A stretch of 64,000 bases of DNA from Rana temporaria (Eukaryota; Chordata; Amphibia; Anura; Ranidae): the NCBI RefSeq assembly GCF_905171775.1, contig NC_053494.1:129444824-129508823 (forward strand). Direction: 5' to 3'. Within the stretch, counting starts at the first letter, position 1. Each line of letters begins with the position of its first letter. The notes beneath the pieces were generated by a model. That model did no database searches and was not told the origin of the DNA. It saw nothing but the letters and a program-made list of their open reading frames with translations. Below, one piece after another: positions 34,701 through 44,476 of this stretch. The translations under genes were made by a program, and so were the position numbers.

Positions 34701-35135
34701 GAGGTCATCGGCAGGAGGACCACACTGGCATTGCCCAATGGGGAGACTCTCTCGCTAAAACATTTCGCCAACTGTACCACACGGGGAGTAGTCTACCTCA
34801 TGCAGTGCCAGTGTGGTTCCTTCTACGTTGGCAAGACCAAACAACCTCTTTATAAAAGAGTGGAAAAACACATGCATTCCATGAGAATTGGCAATTTATA
34901 TTTACCCCTTGGGAGACACGTGGCCAAAGCACATGGGTACCATATGCCTAAAGTCAACTTTTCCGTTCTTGACAGAATACATATCCCTCTACGTGGGGGG
35001 GACTGGAACAAGGTACTCCTCCAGCGCGAGATGCGCTGGATCAGATGCCTTAAAGCTACAACCTTTCCAGGACTCAACGAGATGGAGAGCTTTAGGCCCT
35101 TCCTAGAGGGGTTCAGTTCGGGGAAAACGGACTAG
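31740..35135 (+). CDS. Penelope-like polyprotein, intact 1131-codon copy (A3)
   Basis: One open frame from ATG 31740 joins the N-terminal region (residues 1 to about 327) to the reverse transcriptase and GIY-YIG endonuclease. The proposed role is retrotransposition: the endonuclease nicks target DNA and the reverse transcriptase extends from the nick. Motif A (VSVDVETLYN) is near residue 650, motif B (GVAMGTCCAPSYAN) near 711, motif C (YIDD) near 753, the cysteine cluster at about 972-986 and the GIY-YIG signature (GVVYLMQC, FYVGKT) at about 1015-1032. It differs from A1 and A2 by a six-C run that keeps frame (near 32690) and by a local two-base change near 33744-33751 (see findings). It is the only copy with no lesion, so it may be functional. 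The poly-T tract and the hammerhead motif lie upstream. Confidence 0.9.
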   Translation: MGDLKGGQWEELMTQIEKNYQGKEQLTSDLASLFFNLTKVLEKKAALHWHIQSMERYISEHINPIGLRIQIFPILNTISKELKSNWEARLDECSKNLMQLLQNEYRQQLQVLDNEIEALYANLTPLKTLEEYANLEQKLKEHLETFSKSILIKKEKKYWRDKNAFREGRAYKWDNIKRFRNQNPKKNSKLDGIHKDYSSDTPSNSSSSMSSNTGRVASKRKGASFKQNLEGEVKQANKKAAIVPQLSQATNNPRKKTTPSSEVVDGDTKDQLSGRSRLFPKKDSGTIPKTQRTALDNFLDKRGMPAASPNLTIMDIPPYTTESKSGGGLNIINLSSHSLTAVEHEVLSLGLSFCPNTGTNIFDAVKDIHLFARRLFYKSLYAKHIDPLRELAPNLKAADFKALRDLNLLLQENETLDGAWDDEDLEELDNEDNTINKDPMSRFKRRSNKFPLLNQNPAISHFVRETAKELEAMKKDSVHSNLSSEQQLALKTLRNLSDITIKASDKGGNVVLMNNNNYERMCLKILNNKECYLKITPAQVDGFNKQFYDLVDDFFHRGVIIKDLWDFIRVQHPRQPTFYALPKVHKNLVDPPGRPIISGNGSISEGVSEVIDQYLRPHVLNLPSYTKDTIHLLQMLEDMTIPTDAFLVSVDVETLYNSIPHSSGLRAVVQGLKQQPTTDFKFNAFILTMLEFILYHNTFLFQGSHYLQVQGVAMGTCCAPSYANLYLGEWERDFLLGENASMCAAHILIWQRYIDDIFIIWDGPQSGLDELLRLMNINKFNLFFTMSHDQSEISFLDIKIKKDPNGKIYSTLFRKETAGNTILHAGSFHPEPLKRSIPYSQFLRIKRNCSVEDDFHEQCNALSLRLSARGYTKTCLRKAFNRVKALDRRKLIFKTKSQNVRSEENNSRIILGFSNEHARIRRIITKFWPILTEDPILQNLLLDRPQLTFKRADSLGTILVRSEYKGNSAKDPCKTHGTFPCGHCAQCEVIGRRTTLALPNGETLSLKHFANCTTRGVVYLMQCQCGSFYVGKTKQPLYKRVEKHMHSMRIGNLYLPLGRHVAKAHGYHMPKVNFSVLDRIHIPLRGGDWNKVLLQREMRWIRCLKATTFPGLNEMESFRPFLEGFSSGKTD

Positions 35136-35852
35136 CCCCCATATGCCACTGGGAAATCATCCTCCTGCCCCTTCCCCTTCCCCTGAACCGACTAACTGTT
35201 AAAATTTGTCCCCCCACCCTCCTTCTCTTTCCCCCCCTCCCTATTCTAACCTTAATTGTACCCTGTGGTATACTGGGGTCTTAGGTTGAGATCTGTAATA
35301 AGTAGGATTTATATTTGTAAATTATTATATGATCATAATTTTGTAAATGTATGAGCTAAAAGTTTTCTTCTTGGATTTATACATGAAAATTTTTGACTGT
35401 AAACCTGTGATCAACCATTGATGATTTGTTGACAGTGCACCCTGTGGCTTTCCAACCAGGAGCTATATGTGTCAAGTACCGCTTTTTCACCGGCCCTTTC
35501 TGGATGTTGTTGATGTCCGTTATGGTCTTATCTTAACCAATCACAAGAGGGCTCCTCCATCCACTGCCGGGGGAGAGTAGCACCTTGGTGCCCGCCCCAG
35601 GGGCATTTTATGCCCTAGAGGCTCTCCCATACCCGGCAGTGGTGACTTTATCTCCCTTTTAACTGTCAGACTTTCTTATCTTTCAGTTCTGAGACACCTA
35701 GGCACATTGAATATCTTTGCCCTATCCTCAGGAATTTGCCCTCACTCCACTAAGCGTTCCTCCAATGGTTCCATTTTTGCCCTGTATTTGTTTTTTGTTT
35801 TTGGATTCTCTTGTTTCCCTGGGTCCCCTGTTTAATGATGCCCCGAAATTGC

Positions 35853-37348
35853 AATTTTATTGCTGCTGTCTAAATCTATGGACTGTTAGGCTCTCTGGAG
35901 CGGGTGGTGATTTCCGCCCCTTCTGTGCGGACACTTCCTTGTTTTTCCCTGTCTGGTCGTTGGGCGCACTTCGTTCGCGTCGCTGTGACGCGTACAGTGG
36001 GTGGCACCACTGTGTGTGTTGCGTTCGCGTTCGGTCGTCTGACGTCTCATGCACCTGATTGGGTGCGCGGTCGCCATATGACCCTTTGGTATTCTGGGAT
36101 CACGCTAGACGCCGTGAGTCATGTGCTGTGTGACGCGCAGGAGGCGCGTCACCAGCGGCATGTCCACGGTGTCGTGCCCTGATTGATCAGAGCTCGGCCA
36201 CCTGACGCTGACGTCAGTAGTGGGCGCGCTGTTTGCACGCCAAACATGGGGAATTTGGAGGATAGGAATCACTTCAGTTGATCCCCAAATGTCTATTTAC
36301 TGCTCCACCTACAACCAATTATTCCATTCAAGGAACAGCTGTTACACCGCCGGAGTGAATGGATCATCCACACCTGAGGTCCATCATCCTCAAAGTAAGT
36401 ATAAAGGGTAGTCAGGGGGGGTTTCCCTGTCAGCATTCACTTTCCTCCCCTCACCTGTTGGAGCTGGAGGTTATTTTGTCTTCTGGTCAAGTTTGCTTTC
36501 CTTTCTTTGACTGGAATGGCTGTTCACCTTTGAGCTGATGCATTGGGAGTGGTAAGTACATTTTAGGGAGTTTGTTTGTTTTTATTTTTTGGTCTCACTT
36601 TTTAGTGAAGAATCTAATACCCTCCCTGTACAAATTTACCTAAATCTCTCCCCAGCCATTACACTTTTTATTTGTCCTATGACTGCTGACTCCTTTGTGG
36701 AGACTTATGTCACTCCACCCCCCCATGGTTATGGAGTCCTTTGGATTGGGGGATCGTTATGGACATTAAGTACACCATCTGGTTTGGTTGCCCTGATTGC
36801 GGCTCACACACAAGCTCCATGGGGATGATCTAGGCGCTCTGTGTTTGGAAAGGGGTGAGTTCCTTTTTCCTTTTACATATTGAGCTTTCCATCTCTCCCC
36901 CCTTTTCCCTACATGTTGCAAATGTCAAAGAACAAATCTTTGGTTACAGGTATATACTCTGCATGTTATTATATACTTTTCTTTTGTTTTAGGAAAAACT
37001 CTTGCTGCTTTCTATTCCCTGAAGAAAGATGTATTACTGAGACATCTGAAACGCGTCGGATTAATGATCACCTATACCCTTAGCCTAGTCCTGGGGTGTG
37101 TGGTGATCTTCCAGCAGTAACAATTTTTTCCTTCCCCCCCCCCCCCCCCTTTTTTTAATTAATGTTGTTATTATGATATGTTTATGCTGTAAATTAATGT
37201 ATTAAAATTTATATATTTTTATGACCTAGTTGTCACCATATTTTTTTGGTTGCCCGAAAAATCTCACCTCATTTAGAGGTATTCATCTTTTTCAATTGAT
37301 ACAGAGATGTTGGCAACCTCATGCCTCCATACATGAGCCAAATCCTTT
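35853..37348 (+). repeat. 3' pLTR of copy A3
   Basis: Matches the other pLTRs to 37293 and then continues about 55 bp (including a CTCATG/CATGAG hairpin) to the target duplication. The left outer end (17159) stops 55 bp earlier, so the two ends of the array were not made at the same element position. Confidence 0.8.
37014..37062 (+). ncRNA. Hammerhead-like motif, A3 3' pLTR
   Basis: Identical in all core and stem positions to the 31007-31055 copy. Confidence 0.62.
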
Positions 37349-37365
37349 CATAGGGTATTTAACCT
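37349..37365 (+). repeat. Right target-site duplication of Penelope array A
   Basis: Exact copy of 17142-17158. One or two end bases could belong to the element, so the true duplication is 15-17 bp. Confidence 0.9.
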
Positions 37366-37416
37366 TAGGTTCTTCAGACCGTTGTCCTCTGGTTAACCTA
37401 TCGTGTGTACGAGGCC

Positions 37417-39284
37417 TGTAACGTCACACCAATAACTTTCCACTAAGTACAACTATAGTTGCTTCTTTCCCAGTCAACTCTCTTGCTTCTTTCTGAATAA
37501 CCTTTCACTTCCTGCAGCGTTGCTCTCTACGGTGGTTGCGGAGGTGCGCCACCTAGTGGTACTTCCTGGTTCGCTCCTGTGCGGCCTATATAAACTCCCA
37601 GCACTGACAGAATGGTGTTCCTCTATTGCTGACAGTATGCCACTGTCAGCTGGGCTTTCCAGACTCACCTCCACTAAGCTCCAGCTTCCTGAACTGGACC
37701 ACCAGGACTCCACGCACGGCACAGCCCTCTCATCAACCAGGTCCAGGCTCCCAGGACGCTCATCCATGCCCAGCTATCTGCAACCGCAAGTACTCTGCTA
37801 TAGAAAACCAATTACTAAACACTGATCTCCATACTTGCCGCTTGCTTCCAAGTTATGTTCATTGCTATGCTAATCTTATCAAGTACTATGGAGGTTCACC
37901 AAAGTCTCAACTAAAGCTTTCATGTTAAAGTTCATTTGTTATAGATATCAATTACTATGCTCTGCTCTCCATGCTTGTCGCTTTGCTTTCAAGCCTGTGC
38001 TCTTTGCTAAAGTACTAAGGGGTTCCACTCAAGTTTGAATGTTATGCTCACTGCTATACATACCAATTACCTGCATTGCTTTACATGCCTGAAGTTGCTT
38101 CCATGCCTGTGAGCACTGCTAATACTATTGAGTACTATAGAGCACCCCTAGTGTCTCAACTACAGCATTCAAGTTTATCTTCACTGCTACACATATCCTC
38201 ACCATTGTGCTCTGCCTATGATGTCGGTTACTATTAGTACTAACCATTGAACTATGATATGTAGACTATTTTGTCCACAAGGAACCCAGTCCTGTCTGTA
38301 CAATACCAATAACACTGAGTTTACTCCTGACCCCTAGTGTGCAGTCCCAGTACTGCGTCTACACTTATCCCTATACCAGTTCTATACCAGTAATACCAAG
38401 ATTTACTTTTATGTTGCTTATGCTGGAATAAGCACTATTTACTTTACTGAGGCTGTGATGATAGAACCCAAACTCTTAACTGAGTTAAGAGTGAAACCTG
38501 GGTTCGAACCTGAGAAGTCTCCGCAGTTGTGATCCATAAATCTGAATCGAATTTGGCGTAACGTTACATAATAGAGGAACCTTTTTCAAAATGGATCCAG
38601 CGGAACTAACCAATCATCTCGTAGGTCTCTCACAACGGGTTGATACCCTCTCTGCCTCATTGCAAGAAGTACAGTTGGAGAATGACACTCTCCGAAACCG
38701 TCTTAAAGATGTCCCTCCTCACAGGGATCGTCCGGAACCCAAGGTCTGCCCACCTGAACCCTTCTCTGGTGATAGGAGGTTATTCCGTCATTTTGTCAGT
38801 TCCTGTCAGTTGATGTTTGAATTACAGCCACGCACTTACTATTCTGACCGGATCAGAATACTCACTCTCGTTTCTTACCTCAAAGAAGATCCCAGAGCGT
38901 GGGCAGACACTTATGTAGAAGAACATGGGGAACTCTTGGGTTCTTTTAACACTTTCCTAGGAGAGATGTCCCTCCTCTATGAGGACTCTAACAAGCAGCT
39001 TACTGCTGAAAATACCCTCAGGAATCTTAAACAGGGTAAGAGACCTGTAGAGGATTACATTTCCGAATTCAAGCCCTGGTGTCGTGACTCCCAGTGGAAC
39101 TACATCGCCCTCCGGAACCAACTTTTATGTTGCTTATGCTGGAATAAGCACTATTTACTTTACTGAGGCTGTGATGATAGAACCCAAACTCTTAACTGAG
39201 TTAAGAGTGAAACCTGGGTTCGAACCTGAGAAGTCTCCGCAGTTGCGATCCATAAATCTGTATCGAATTTGGCGTAACGTTACA
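37417..39284 (+). mobile_element. LTR retrotransposon (Ty3/gypsy-like), internally deleted
   Basis: A long terminal repeat runs 37417-38568, starting TGTAACG and ending CGTTACA, with a TATATAA box at 37587-37593. A gag fragment follows. At 39121 the sequence jumps into the last 164 bp of a second LTR (39121-39284 matches 38405-38568 with about two differences). Protease, reverse transcriptase, integrase and most of the 3' LTR are missing. There is no clear 4-6 bp target duplication: AGGCC precedes and ATGTC follows. Confidence 0.8.
38591..39166 (+). pseudogene. Gag fragment of the LTR element
   Basis: Open frame from ATG 38591. After a coiled-coil-like start it shows a retrotransposon gag domain: PEPFSGDRRLFRHFV, then LVSYLKEDPRAWADTY and TAENTLRNLKQGKRPVEDYI, typical of capsid proteins of Ty3/gypsy elements. 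Real gag ends near codon 176 (39120); the last 15 or so codons come from the fused LTR fragment and stop at 39164-39166. No zinc knuckle or protease is present. Confidence 0.78.
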
Positions 39285-40015
39285 ATGTCTAACCCTCTAA
39301 GAGCCAAACCCTTTAATAAAAAAATCCACTTGGTTTCTCTTTGTTATAGCTCCCTAACCTAGTAAGAGCCTAGTAAGAGCCCCTCCATGATGGAAAGACA
39401 ATCTATCCCACAAAATTGTAATAATGTAGGATCTTGATTGTGTTTCTCTCTAAAGTGAAGGGACACACTATGTTTTTTGAACCTTTTCTTTATATTGGCT
39501 ACATGTTCAGCAATCCGAAACTTGAGGAGTCTTTAAGTCCCCCCCCACGTAGTATAAACCACATGGGCACCACAATAAATAGACTACACGTGAAGTGTTA
39601 CATAGTGGACATAACCCTATTGCTAGTTCTTACCGTTCTGCACAAAATGCATTTTCTGCACAGGTAGAATCCTTTTAAATCAATTTGAACTTTTTGGTGG
39701 CCAGGTGGGTCTAAAATCTTTCTTACCACCTGGTCTCCAAAATTCAGGGCCTTTCTATATATACAAGTGGAAAGGTTTGGGAGAACTGGACCTAGATCCC
39801 TATCCATAGGATATATCAGTAGTTTTTAAAAATATCTTCAATTTCCCTATGTTGGTAATGAAAATTAGAGAAAACCCCCACTGATGTTGATCAGAGGGTG
39901 ACTGTTGAACATTTTTCATAAGACATTGGGTTCTGGGTATATTAGCTACTTTATTAATTGTGTTATCCAGAACATCCATATTGTAATCTTTTTGTATAAA
40001 CGTATCTTTAAGAAC

Positions 40016-40637
40016 AAGATTATGTGCCAACAAACAGTGCTGCGCTACTAAATATCTTATAACATGACTAAAACCATATATAATCCATAAACAATATACT
40101 AAATGAAAAGCAATATAATAAATATACAAATTAAATATTGTGCTATTAAATGTTTGATGTATTTTTATTAATGTTTTTTTTTTTTTTTTTGAGGTAGTGT
40201 ATACTATTGTAAAGATGGCTGTGGTGTTATGGATTAGTGTGCAGGCTCCGGTTTGTAATTTTTTTCATGTTGCATACATGAGGTTAGTTTATCTAGCATG
40301 TCCCCATTGTATTCTCAGGTGACCCCTTCCTGTGCAATGAGCTGCGCATGTGTGTAGGGAGGATAGGGAATTATATAAGCCTGTGCAGTGACGTTATGAC
40401 TCCACCCCTTACTGAATTTAATAGCGCAATATTTAATTTGTATGATATTTATTATATTGCCTTTCACTTAGTACATTGCTTACGGATTATGCATGGTTTT
40501 AGTCATATAATATTATAATGTTTGTTGGCACATAAAGTTGTTTATAGGTGGAAGTGAAATCACTTTAAGTGACAGCAGCGAGTTTAGTAATTATAATTTT
40601 CACAGTAAATTGCGCCAATTGATTTTTCTCAACAGTT
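40016..40637. mobile_element. 622-bp inverted-repeat insertion with 13-bp target duplication
   Basis: TATCTTTAAGAAC flanks it at 40003-40015 and 40638-40650. The arms 40016-40150 and 40417-40550 are diverged reverse complements (both have a GTGCCAACAAAC / GTTTGTTGGCAC block). The + copy of element C lacks the insert. The variable, long target duplication is more like a retroelement than a classical MITE. No coding capacity. Confidence 0.65.
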
Positions 40638-40997
40638 TATCTTTAAGAACATTAGCCTGCATGGGCTATTCTTCCTGTTTAGTACAGTTACGTCTAACCC
40701 TTAACATTTGACCTTTCGGTATATTCCTAAGCCATGCTGGATGATGTCCTTTTAATTGATAAATAGCTATTCCATTCTGTTGGCTTATCGAGGAGATGGA
40801 TAGGGGGTAGGGCAGGTAGATGAAAACCATCCAGAAAGAAGGGACACCTAAATGTGGGGATCTATAATTTCAGTAAAGTTGAACTTAGTCAAAAGAAACT
40901 TAATATATTGAATTTGGGTCTTAAATGCACTGCAAAAAAAACTATGAATAAATTTGAAGTATATATTAATATACATAAATATACATAAATATATACT

Positions 40998-41955
40998 GGG
41001 GTAGATTCAGGAACAATTTCCGCCGGTGTAGACTGAGATGCGCGGCGTAAATGCCAATTTGCGCCGGCGTATCTCCGCGCCGTATTCAGCAAACAATATT
41101 ACGCCGTAACGTAGATTTTTTTTTTTCGTTTGGACCTTTCCACGCCGGTGCGGCGTGGGCGCCCATTTACGCTGGTCTGAACTAGCGCGGCCCTGGTTTT
41201 TCTATTTTAAATATGCAAATGAGGGAGTTGGTCCGATTCAGCAAATTACGAATTGCCGGCGCAGGCTACTCCCGGTGCGTGTAACTCTGGTTTGCAGCAG
41301 AAAGTTACCCTTTATAAAGCAGGGGTAACTTTACACCAAACTTGCAGAGGTCAGCTGGAGAGCAGCTAAAGCAGCAGCGTTACAAACAAACTGAGCAACA
41401 ACACTTGCTGGACAACACATAGAGGCGGTCCCCATGTTGGGAGAGGCCCTCAATAATTACAGCCCTCTCCTCTGGGCTGAAATTGGTCATCCGCCCACCT
41501 GAGGATTCCTCATCAGCCATAACTGCCCCACCACAATGCAAACCACCTAGCTTGGAAAAAAAAAGCTTCAGTACATTTGCACCTGCAGGGCGGAAGTCTG
41601 GGCTGATTCATGGACTGGGCTTTGGTAGTGGGTCGGCGGAGCTCAGGGATCACGCCGGGGCGCAGTTCTGAGCATGTGCAGATTGGGGCATTTACCCCTG
41701 GATGTCACTGAGCATGTGCGGTCTAAGATGCGCCCCGGCGTGACCCCTGCGCCACGCTCCCCGCTTCATTAGCATAGGGAGCCACCCATTTTATTCTACC
41801 CCGCCTTACGCCGTGTAAAATCCGCCACGCCGGGGCAAGAGACAGGAAAAAAGTTTCCTGAATCACTAGCATGCCTCTCTGCGCTGCTCCGGCGCAGTGT
41901 AAAAAAGATGCACTGCGCCGGACCAAAGATCCGCTGATGTTCCTGAATCTGGCCC
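40998..41955. mobile_element. Harbinger-type MITE between the two copies of element C
   Basis: Begins GGGGTAGATTCAGGAACA and ends with the reverse complement of GGGCCAGATTCAGGAACA (16 of 18 match). ACT flanks both sides (40995-40997 and 41956-41958), a 3-bp target duplication. No open frame. It sits close to the head-to-head joint of element C. Confidence 0.85.
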
Positions 41956-42264
41956 ACTGTATGTACTTTGAATATGAAAAAATACTTTTTGAGCTATCCA
42001 TCTGAAACCTCTAATAGAGTGATCAAGTTGATAGTGGGTTACAAGATAAGTCTATTTTTTAACGCCCACAATAACAACCCTCATATTGAGGTTTTTAAGA
42101 ACTTGGTATTAAAAGATATTGAAGGGCTAGCACCTACAAAAAGAGTTAGCCCAGATTATATCAAAGGAATTAAATTGTTAGAGGAAAGGAAAGCTATCAT
42201 TATACGACCAGCAGATAAGGGCGATGAGGTGGTCGTAATGAACAAATCCTTTTATCATAACCAA

Positions 42265-42282
42265 CTACTTGGTTTATTGGGA
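42265..42282 (+). repeat. Left target-site duplication of Penelope array B
   Basis: CTACTTGGTTTATTGGGA, exactly repeated at 49584-49601. The sequence is part of the element C coding region, which resumes after the right copy. Confidence 0.92.
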
Positions 42283-42477
42283 AGGGGGGGAAAAAAAGGG
42301 GGTAACCAAAAGGACCCCGGGGCTTTTGAACGGTGCAAATAGATAATCAGACAAAATTTGATTATAAAATTAGAAAATATAATTTATTACACAAATAATT
42401 AATATGCCATAAATACGATAAATTTGAAATACATCTCGATTAAATACGTGATATCAAGACGAAGCATTGTTTAAGTC

Positions 42478-42517
42478 AGCTCTACATGTTTCACTCCGAC
42501 GAGTTTCTTCAGGAGCT
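42478..42517 (-). ncRNA. Hammerhead-like motif, copy B1
   Basis: Minus strand: stem I AGCTC, core CTGAAGAA, stem II ACTC-GTCG-GAGT, core GAAA, mini stem III CATG, TA, then GAGCT, which closes stem I with five perfect pairs. Confidence 0.65.
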
Positions 42518-44214
42518 TTCAGACATACAATGCTAAATATCAAAAGAAAAAACAACAAGACATATAATTAAATGACTGTTGAAAACAATCATTTATATAT
42601 CAATACATTTTGGTAAATAATGTCAAAAAAGGGGAAAAGAAAAATATTGATCATGAATACATCAGTTATTGTAGATAATGCATGCTCAAGGATCTCAACT
42701 ACATATAAACAGGGGCCAAAAGTAAAAACAATAATATTTACTTACCAAAAAGGTAAAACAGCAAAAGACAGCAGACCATACAGGAAGGAACCAGAGTCAT
42801 CAGGGAAAACAGAATAGTTCAGGAGAACCACAGCAGGATTTTAAGCCATTAATAGAATTAATCTGAAAAATCAGGAAAGCACATGTGGAAACACATATGC
42901 AAACTACTCTCAGTTGTATTATGCAACAGTGGGTAAAGAGAATATACACTCCAAAAACTTGTTATAATGAACAATATATGTAATATATATACCTGTCAAT
43001 AGTAAGCAAAAATGCCTATTGTCAGTAGAAACAGTCTAATGTTTGCCATAGATATGGATTGAAAGAGGATAAAGGGGAAGGAAGACACTCTCACAGCCCC
43101 TCAAATAACCTGATCAAAAAGCGGCATCCGCTCTGTTAAGAAAAAAGGGGAGAAATAAAAAAGTATATTATAAGTAAATAGGGATAGTTCAGTGCCAAAA
43201 AATGCACAGAACAAACAAATCCCTAATGCTCACAGTGTGTAAGCACAAAGCCAAAAAGCTTGTAAGGTAAATACCTGATTAGGACAAAGTCCAAAGATGA
43301 AAAGGCAGAGCCACCTAGATAGCTGTGCATACAGCAGCCTTTCCTTGCATTAATTAGGTCTGGTCTCAGCTGGAGCGCCTAACACAGCGCTTGGGCTTTA
43401 AATCTGCCACCACGGCGATGATTGACCAATCAAAGCGCCGCAGTGCAGACACATGACCTGGGCGTCAGCAGAAGGAAAATAATCCACCCAGCTGACAAGC
43501 TCAGCTGATCCCAATGTAGCCAAAAGTAATGACAGCACACATGAGACCAAGGAAAAGGTCTCTGTGGGCGGTCCAAAAACGATCGGCGCCATTTTGGAGG
43601 CTGGAAAGGTTTCCAGTACAAGATAGCTGGAAGGCAAATGGAATAGACAGCGCAGCAGCGCTGAAAAAACACACAAAACTCAAGCTGGGAATGGATGTGC
43701 TGGCGTAAATGGTCTAAAAGAAAGGGACCTGAGGGGAAACAATAATGAAAGGGGAGTGATAAACCCTCTTAACCCCTGCAGCTCCCTACGTGTCCGTATG
43801 GCTCTCCTGAATCCATCCTGCGCCCAGAGGCATAAGGGAAAAACATTCCTTGGTGTGCCGTCATTATGAATAGAAGTAATACAATGAAAATAAAAATAAA
43901 TATAAATAATAAAACAGTATGATATAGTGTTACTACTTGAAAGTAGAAAAAGCAAGGTGTTTTGACATATAGTGTTCTTAATTAATATTTGTAAATAGCA
44001 CTCTGTTTTATGAGATCCATGAGCAAGCAGATCCAACAATCATTAAACACAAAGTTTTATTTGGAGAGACAATCCATACATAATTGCATAAGAAGTTACA
44101 GTATGATAAACATACAGTGATTATTGCATCTGGAAATATCCTAAGTGATTTTTGGATTTCAATAAAAAGAAGAAAAAGAAAAAGAAAAACAGAAAACAAA
44201 AAACAAAATAAATA

Positions 44215-44330
44215 AAATGAAAATAAAATAAAATAAAATAAAAATGAAAATAAAAATAAAAATAAAATAAAGAAAAAGGAATTAATTGTAATTAATAAGT
44301 AGATGAAAAATAAAAATAAAAAGAAAATGA
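44215..44330. repeat. AAAATA-type microsatellite in the B1 3' region
   Basis: Runs of AAAATA and AAAATGA units; mirrored as TTTTAT-type units at 47515-47640 in B2. Confidence 0.9.
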
Positions 44331-44476
44331 AATTTTATAGAAGATACATATGAGTATCAATATACAATGATGTTGATAAATATTGCTATGAAATCAGAAA
44401 CATATATATATATGTGATATATGAATTATGAATTTTAACAATAATGATATAATAGAAGTGAAAATGAAAGACAGCC

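Larger units (their letters stand above)
17159..37348. mobile_element. Penelope-like array A: one inverted and two tandem copies
   Basis: Three nearly identical copies: A1 on minus (17159-24604), A2 on plus (24600-31282, 5'-truncated) and A3 on plus, in tandem with A2 and sharing one pLTR (29847-31282). The tandem period is 6006 bp between the ORF starts (25734 and 31740). A1 and A2 meet head to head at 24600-24604 with the 5-base microhomology AAATT. The arms 17159-23825 and 24600-31282 are reverse complements, with a 774-bp spacer (23826-24599) that is the extra 5' part of A1. Both outer ends are 3' ends; the right one extends about 55 bp further than the left one. Confidence 0.92.
17058..37416. 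mobile_element. hAT-like MITE split by Penelope array A
   Basis: The left part 17058-17158 begins GGCCTCGTACACACGATAGG; the right part 37366-37416 ends with the reverse complement CCTATCGTGTGTACGAGGCC, with a further 15 or so paired bases inside. The 17-bp sequence at the array A ends is the MITE target site. 17050-17057 (ATGTTTAA) resembles 39285-39292 (ATGTCTAA), an 8-bp duplication with one mismatch, which fits hAT, but the LTR element lies between the MITE right end and the second copy. A related MITE with similar ends is at 49875-50375. Confidence 0.72.
14708..40994 (-). mobile_element. Penelope-like element C, minus-strand copy, split by nested insertions
   Basis: Two parts belong together: 39285-40994 (end of the reverse transcriptase and the GIY-YIG region) and 14708-17057 (end of the protein and 3' pLTR). 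Both are reverse complements of the + strand copy at 41956-55532; for example, 39286-40000 matches 53700-54440 and 16850-17057 matches 54440-54650. The break at 17057/39285 is bridged in the intact + copy, which shows that 17058-39284 was inserted. Further inserts in this copy are 15152-16000, 16336-16786 and 40016-40637. The protein is full of stops. The 5' end is lost in the thumb region near 40920-40994. Confidence 0.8.

Noticed and set aside
39434..40129. Short frames on both strands in 39.4-40.1 kb
   Set aside because: The region is the decayed GIY-YIG part of element C on minus; these frames do not follow its reading.
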